DNA from: Corylus avellana
Lineage: Eukaryota > Streptophyta > Magnoliopsida > Fagales > Betulaceae
Direction: 5' to 3'
Length of the DNA stretch: 64,000 bases
NCBI RefSeq assembly: GCF_901000735.1
Contig: NC_081541.1
Coordinates: forward strand, 34,366,060 to 34,430,059
Positions 63,010 through 64,000 of the stretch are shown here, one piece after another. A program made the position numbers and the translations under genes. Under the pieces are notes generated by a model. It was not told the DNA's origin. It saw only the letters and a list, made by a program, of their open reading frames with translations, and did not search any database. Numbering within the stretch: position 1 is the first letter of the stretch; each line of letters opens with the position of its first letter.

Positions 63010-63644
63010 TTTCTCTTCCAATTAGAGTCTGAAAGTTATTAGAGAAAGAGATAGTATAGGAAGCTTGATATGAATGCAGGAGAGAGAATTTCTTTATACA
63101 GAGGATTGCATGCAGTGGGAGAAGAAAGAAATTAAGGAATGTTTTTCACTTCAAAAAAGAAAAGAAAAAGAAAGGAATGTTTTTATCTTTAAATTAAGTT
63201 TGATATATGTTTTTCATCCCTCCAATTAAAAGGTAACTTAATTATAACTTGTGTTCATCAACCGTACGTGAAAAAGATCTATATACGCCAAGGCCAATTA
63301 AAAAAATAAAAAAAGGGTGCGGTACAATAATATATACCAATTATACTTCTTCTTTCAATACGTGAAAAAGGGCATGAATTATATTTTACTAATTTATGTC
63401 CAAAAATTTATAAGAAAAATATAACCCTTAGTGTGTCGGAAGAACAAAGCGCTTATACGTACGTACGTACCTCTTTGTTTGTTTAGAGGCCAAACCACTG
63501 CAAACACTCGATTAATCTATTGTTAGTCATTTATCAAATGAATCATCAAGATACTATCAAGGTACGTAGCTGTAGATTTATTCACATTAATATATTTTTC
63601 TAGTATTATTGTCACCTTCCCAAAAAAGAATTACAAATAGATCT
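63010..63644. other. Defensin-3 promoter and spacer
   Basis: TATA at 63092-63098, then AT-rich DNA. 63480-63545 matches 58765-58835, the block that flanks the hAT insertion site, so it marks the end of the repeated unit. Confidence 0.5.
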
Positions 63645-63949
63645 TGTTGAACATTGGAAATAACACTCACTAAGAGATGACACAAAATAGGAAGAGGAAT
63701 ATTCAACTTTATTCAACTTGATAAAATAACTTGCTTACATGGGTATTTATAGGATACAAATGACCCTTCTAACTTTTTCACAATAACTTCATTCATTTAC
63801 ATCTCATATAACTTTTATGTAACTCCTATGTAAAATAACTCTTGAAAAACTAAAAGACACAACCTCTTTAACTCACTTAGTAACATATGAAAATATGAAA
63901 TGAAAAGACTCAACTAAATATTAAAATTAATTAAGTTTATTATTCAACA
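63645..63949 (-). mobile_element. 305-bp solo LTR
   Basis: TGTTGAAC...TTCAACA flanked by perfect 5-bp duplications gatct (63640-63644 and 63950-63954). On the minus strand it has a TATA box (tataaataccc, near 63745-63755) followed by AATAAA-type sequence, as in an LTR promoter. No interior sequence. Confidence 0.85.
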
Positions 63950-64000
63950 GATCTAGGCTCTAGTTTTTCTGGCATGAAGATCACACTTGAGGAGGAATCT

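Overview
This is a gene-poor plant nuclear window, from a eudicot and probably a woody rosid. It has spliced genes with plant-type introns, a fused DHFR-TS, plant SABATH and defensin families, AT-rich intergenic DNA and many plant LTR retrotransposons, TRIMs and MITEs. Four runs of N (15072-15171, 22853-22952, 35259-35278, 37331-37430) show that it is a scaffold built from contigs.

Layout. 1-5.7 kb: an intact ten-exon DHFR-TS gene (+) encoding 528 aa, with two GC-AG introns. 6.2-8.7 kb: an intact two-exon BCS1/OM66-type AAA-ATPase (-). 9.7-30.3 kb: two tandem SABATH methyltransferase genes on the minus strand. The proximal copy (SABATH-1) is a pseudogene cut in exon 2 by a Sirevirus-like Ty1/copia element. 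The distal copy (SABATH-2) is intact (372 aa), but a solo LTR sits in its last codons. 30.4-35 kb: tandem repeats and MITEs. 35-44.6 kb: diverged segmental duplications carrying a TRIM, plus a second, pol-less Sirevirus-like element on the minus strand. 45-48.7 kb: a broken and an intact DUF4408/DUF761-type membrane protein gene, with a SABATH fragment between them. 50.7-63 kb: three plant defensin loci, all minus strand. One lacks a canonical cysteine, one is frameshifted and one is intact. They alternate with a second DUF4408 gene and a 1.9-kb non-autonomous hAT element.

Main result. The 15172-22852 contig appears to be placed backwards. Its first ~3.97 kb is the reverse complement of the first ~4.0 kb of the next contig (22953-26953), so the two would overlap end to end if the contig were flipped. 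Independently, the retrotransposon at 12089 in the preceding contig begins TG after the target sequence agaag. The matching LTR in the misplaced contig ends CA next to the same agaag (cttct as drawn), and both flanks are the two halves of SABATH exon 2. Flipping the contig gives one copia element with a perfect 5-bp target duplication in one minus-strand SABATH gene, head-to-tail with SABATH-2. The apparent 4-kb inverted repeat is then an assembly artefact, containing one ~0.4-kb block that differs between copies, probably allelic.

Gene content. DHFR-TS makes tetrahydrofolate and dTMP. The AAA-ATPase is of the stress-linked mitochondrial outer-membrane type. SABATH enzymes methylate carboxyl or ring nitrogen groups of small metabolites. 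Defensins are secreted antimicrobial peptides. The DUF4408 gene and the defensin appear to have been duplicated together as a unit. All calls come from reading the sequence; no database search was run.
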